6,497 nt of DNA from Planctomycetota bacterium (GTDB lineage Bacteria; Planctomycetota; Phycisphaerae; WQYP01): NCBI GenBank assembly GCA_021798635.1, contig JAJZGH010000261.1:1-6497 (forward strand). Reading direction: 5' to 3'. Shown one piece after another: positions 5,794 to 6,497 of the stretch. The translations under genes were made by a program, and so were the position numbers. Every line of letters begins with the position of its first letter. Position 1 is the stretch's first letter. The notes beneath the pieces are model-generated. The model saw only the letters and a list, made by a program, of their open reading frames with translations. It was not told the origin of the DNA and searched no databases.

Positions 5794-6218
5794 GGAAAGT
5801 CTCCTATTTCTTTTAAAAATACTCCGGGGCGTAAAATCCGAAGGCCAAACTGCGAGGCTGCGGCAAAATCTCTTTCATTGAACGTGATGATGGCGCTGCT
5901 TCGTGCGGTTACGGCCAGTTCAAGAACCATTTCATCGCCGGGGTCCGGCAGGCTGGGCCTCCATAAATAGGATATTGGCCAGGGCTTGGCCACCGTGCAG
6001 ATATAATCCAGCAGGTCGTCGATATCTTTGGTTGTCAAGCCCAGGCGTTTGGCTTCGCGTTTTGCGGCCGACTCATATTCCAAAATCAAGGGGACCGATA
6101 CATTCAAAGTGAACCGACCCGAGTCGATTCTTTCGAGAAGTCGGAAAGAAGCACCAAGTCGTGAACCTAGGGCGGCAATCCAGACACTGGTATCCATAAC
6201 GATACTCGGATGCTCCAT
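5790..6218 (-). CDS. PIN-domain toxin ribonuclease of a type II toxin-antitoxin pair
   Basis: The 142-residue product covers a whole PIN domain, a metal-dependent ribonuclease fold that in these operons cuts RNA to arrest growth. Acidic site residues seen: Asp9 in VMDTSVWIAAL, Glu47 in LILEYES, Asp92 and Asp95 in LPDPGDEMVLE, and Asn114/Asp117 in ITFNERDF. This pattern matches the COG1569-like group of PIN toxins. The frame is open to an ATG at 6275, but the 6218 ATG is chosen: family members begin just before the first Asp, and a near-consensus promoter ends six bases before this ATG, so the longer form would not be transcribed from it. The toxin gene is first and the antitoxin second, overlapping by four bases. 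All acidic residues are intact, so the enzyme looks active. Confidence 0.92.
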   Translation of the reverse strand: MEHPSIVMDTSVWIAALGSRLGASFRLLERIDSGRFTLNVSVPLILEYESAAKREAKRLGLTTKDIDDLLDYICTVAKPWPISYLWRPSLPDPGDEMVLELAVTARSSAIITFNERDFAAASQFGLRILRPGVFLKEIGDFP

Positions 6219-6220
6219 GG

Positions 6221-6240
6221 TGGTATTATAGGTGATACCA
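6221..6240. promoter_or_regulatory. Inverted repeat over the -10 box, candidate antitoxin operator
   Basis: TGGTAT (6221-6226) and ATACCA (6235-6240) form a perfect six-base inverted repeat with an eight-base spacer. It covers the -10 box of the toxin-antitoxin promoter. Ribbon-helix-helix antitoxins repress their own operons by binding such sites. The repeat is seen; the binding is inferred. Confidence 0.5.
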
Positions 6241-6253
6241 GTATGGATGTAAA
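6225..6253 (-). promoter_or_regulatory. Near-consensus sigma70-type promoter of the toxin-antitoxin operon
   Basis: On the minus strand, TTTACA (6253-6248) and TATAAT (6230-6225) are separated by exactly 17 bases. That matches the consensus at five of six and six of six positions. Only six bases (ACCACC) lie between the -10 box and the toxin ATG, so transcription would begin at about the A of the start codon and yield a leaderless mRNA. Confidence 0.75.
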
Positions 6254-6392
6254 ATACTTGGTCCTTCTTGGTCATTTTCCTGCGCCATCGCAGGTTCAGG
6301 CGGCCCGGGAAATTGTGAGAGCGTTTTTTTTAGACATAATCAGCAAGTGCGCGGCCGTCAAACGGTCAGCTGACATGCAGTTAGCGCGATAA
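6243..6392 (+). CDS. Possible 49-residue small ORF divergent from the toxin gene
   Basis: The ATG at 6243 has AGGTGA seven bases upstream, a good ribosome site, and opens a 49-codon frame. The product begins MDVKYLVLLGHFPAPSQVQ and continues with a plausibly helical, Ala-rich and basic segment ending in QLAR. It begins inside the promoter and operator of the toxin-antitoxin operon, so a divergent transcript would share that control region. No good promoter is seen for it, since the only -10-like word (TATTAT, 6224-6229) is too close to the ribosome site, and I recognise no family. It may be chance. Confidence 0.3.
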   Translation: MDVKYLVLLGHFPAPSQVQAAREIVRAFFLDIISKCAAVKRSADMQLAR

Positions 6393-6497
6393 ATATAGCC
6401 CAACCTTCGCACTTTGGCACTAAAAAAGGCTGTAGTGCTCTGTCACACCCAAATATTAGGATTGATTGGCCGCAAAGGCTCCAGATGCAAGAAGCAG

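Noticed and set aside
6219..6275. Upstream ATG start for the PIN toxin
   Set aside because: It would add 19 residues encoded by the promoter and operator, and PIN proteins start just before the first catalytic Asp.
1..6497. tRNA, rRNA or CRISPR array
   Set aside because: No cloverleaf-like segments, rRNA words or regularly spaced direct repeats were seen on either strand.

Overview
This is a 6.5 kb stretch of a bacterial chromosome or contig. It is moderately GC-rich, and genes sit on both strands. The organism cannot be named from the sequence alone. A PfkB-type kinase next to a histidine-rich heavy-metal ATPase and a many-membrane-span SPFH/HflK-like protein, with GTG starts and repeat-bearing intergenic DNA, would fit a Planctomycetota/Verrucomicrobiota-type genome. 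That is a guess from gene style, not a result.

Left part (1-4592), all on the minus strand and read from right to left: a diverged PfkB-family sugar-phosphate kinase, then a 240-base leader with a terminator-like hairpin and a possible 40-codon ORF, then a P1B-type heavy-metal ATPase with a His-rich N-terminus, then the first 392 codons of an HflK-like SPFH protein that runs off the left edge. The ATPase and SPFH genes are 102 bases apart with no obvious terminator between them, and look like one operon. The simplest reading is a metal export or loading pump whose membrane neighbourhood, quality control or oligomeric scaffold is provided by the SPFH protein. An unexpected open frame continues for 29 codons beyond the ATPase TGA.

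Middle part (4593-5556) is mostly non-coding. It holds five tandem 7-base repeats beside the kinase promoter region, an 80-base palindromic element, one small plus-strand gene for a two-span membrane protein with a Pro-rich tail, and about 300 bases with coding-like but broken frames that may be a decayed gene or dispersed repeat.

Right part (5557-6253), minus strand: a toxin-antitoxin operon of a PIN-domain ribonuclease followed by an overlapping ribbon-helix-helix antitoxin. It has a near-consensus sigma70-type promoter placed so that the toxin mRNA would be leaderless, and an inverted repeat over the -10 box that could be the autoregulatory operator. A possible divergent 49-codon ORF starts inside this promoter. 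The last 100 bases show no gene.

The most interesting items are the ATPase/SPFH pair, the in-frame extension and hairpin after the ATPase stop, the structured leader before the ATPase, and the 80-base palindrome.
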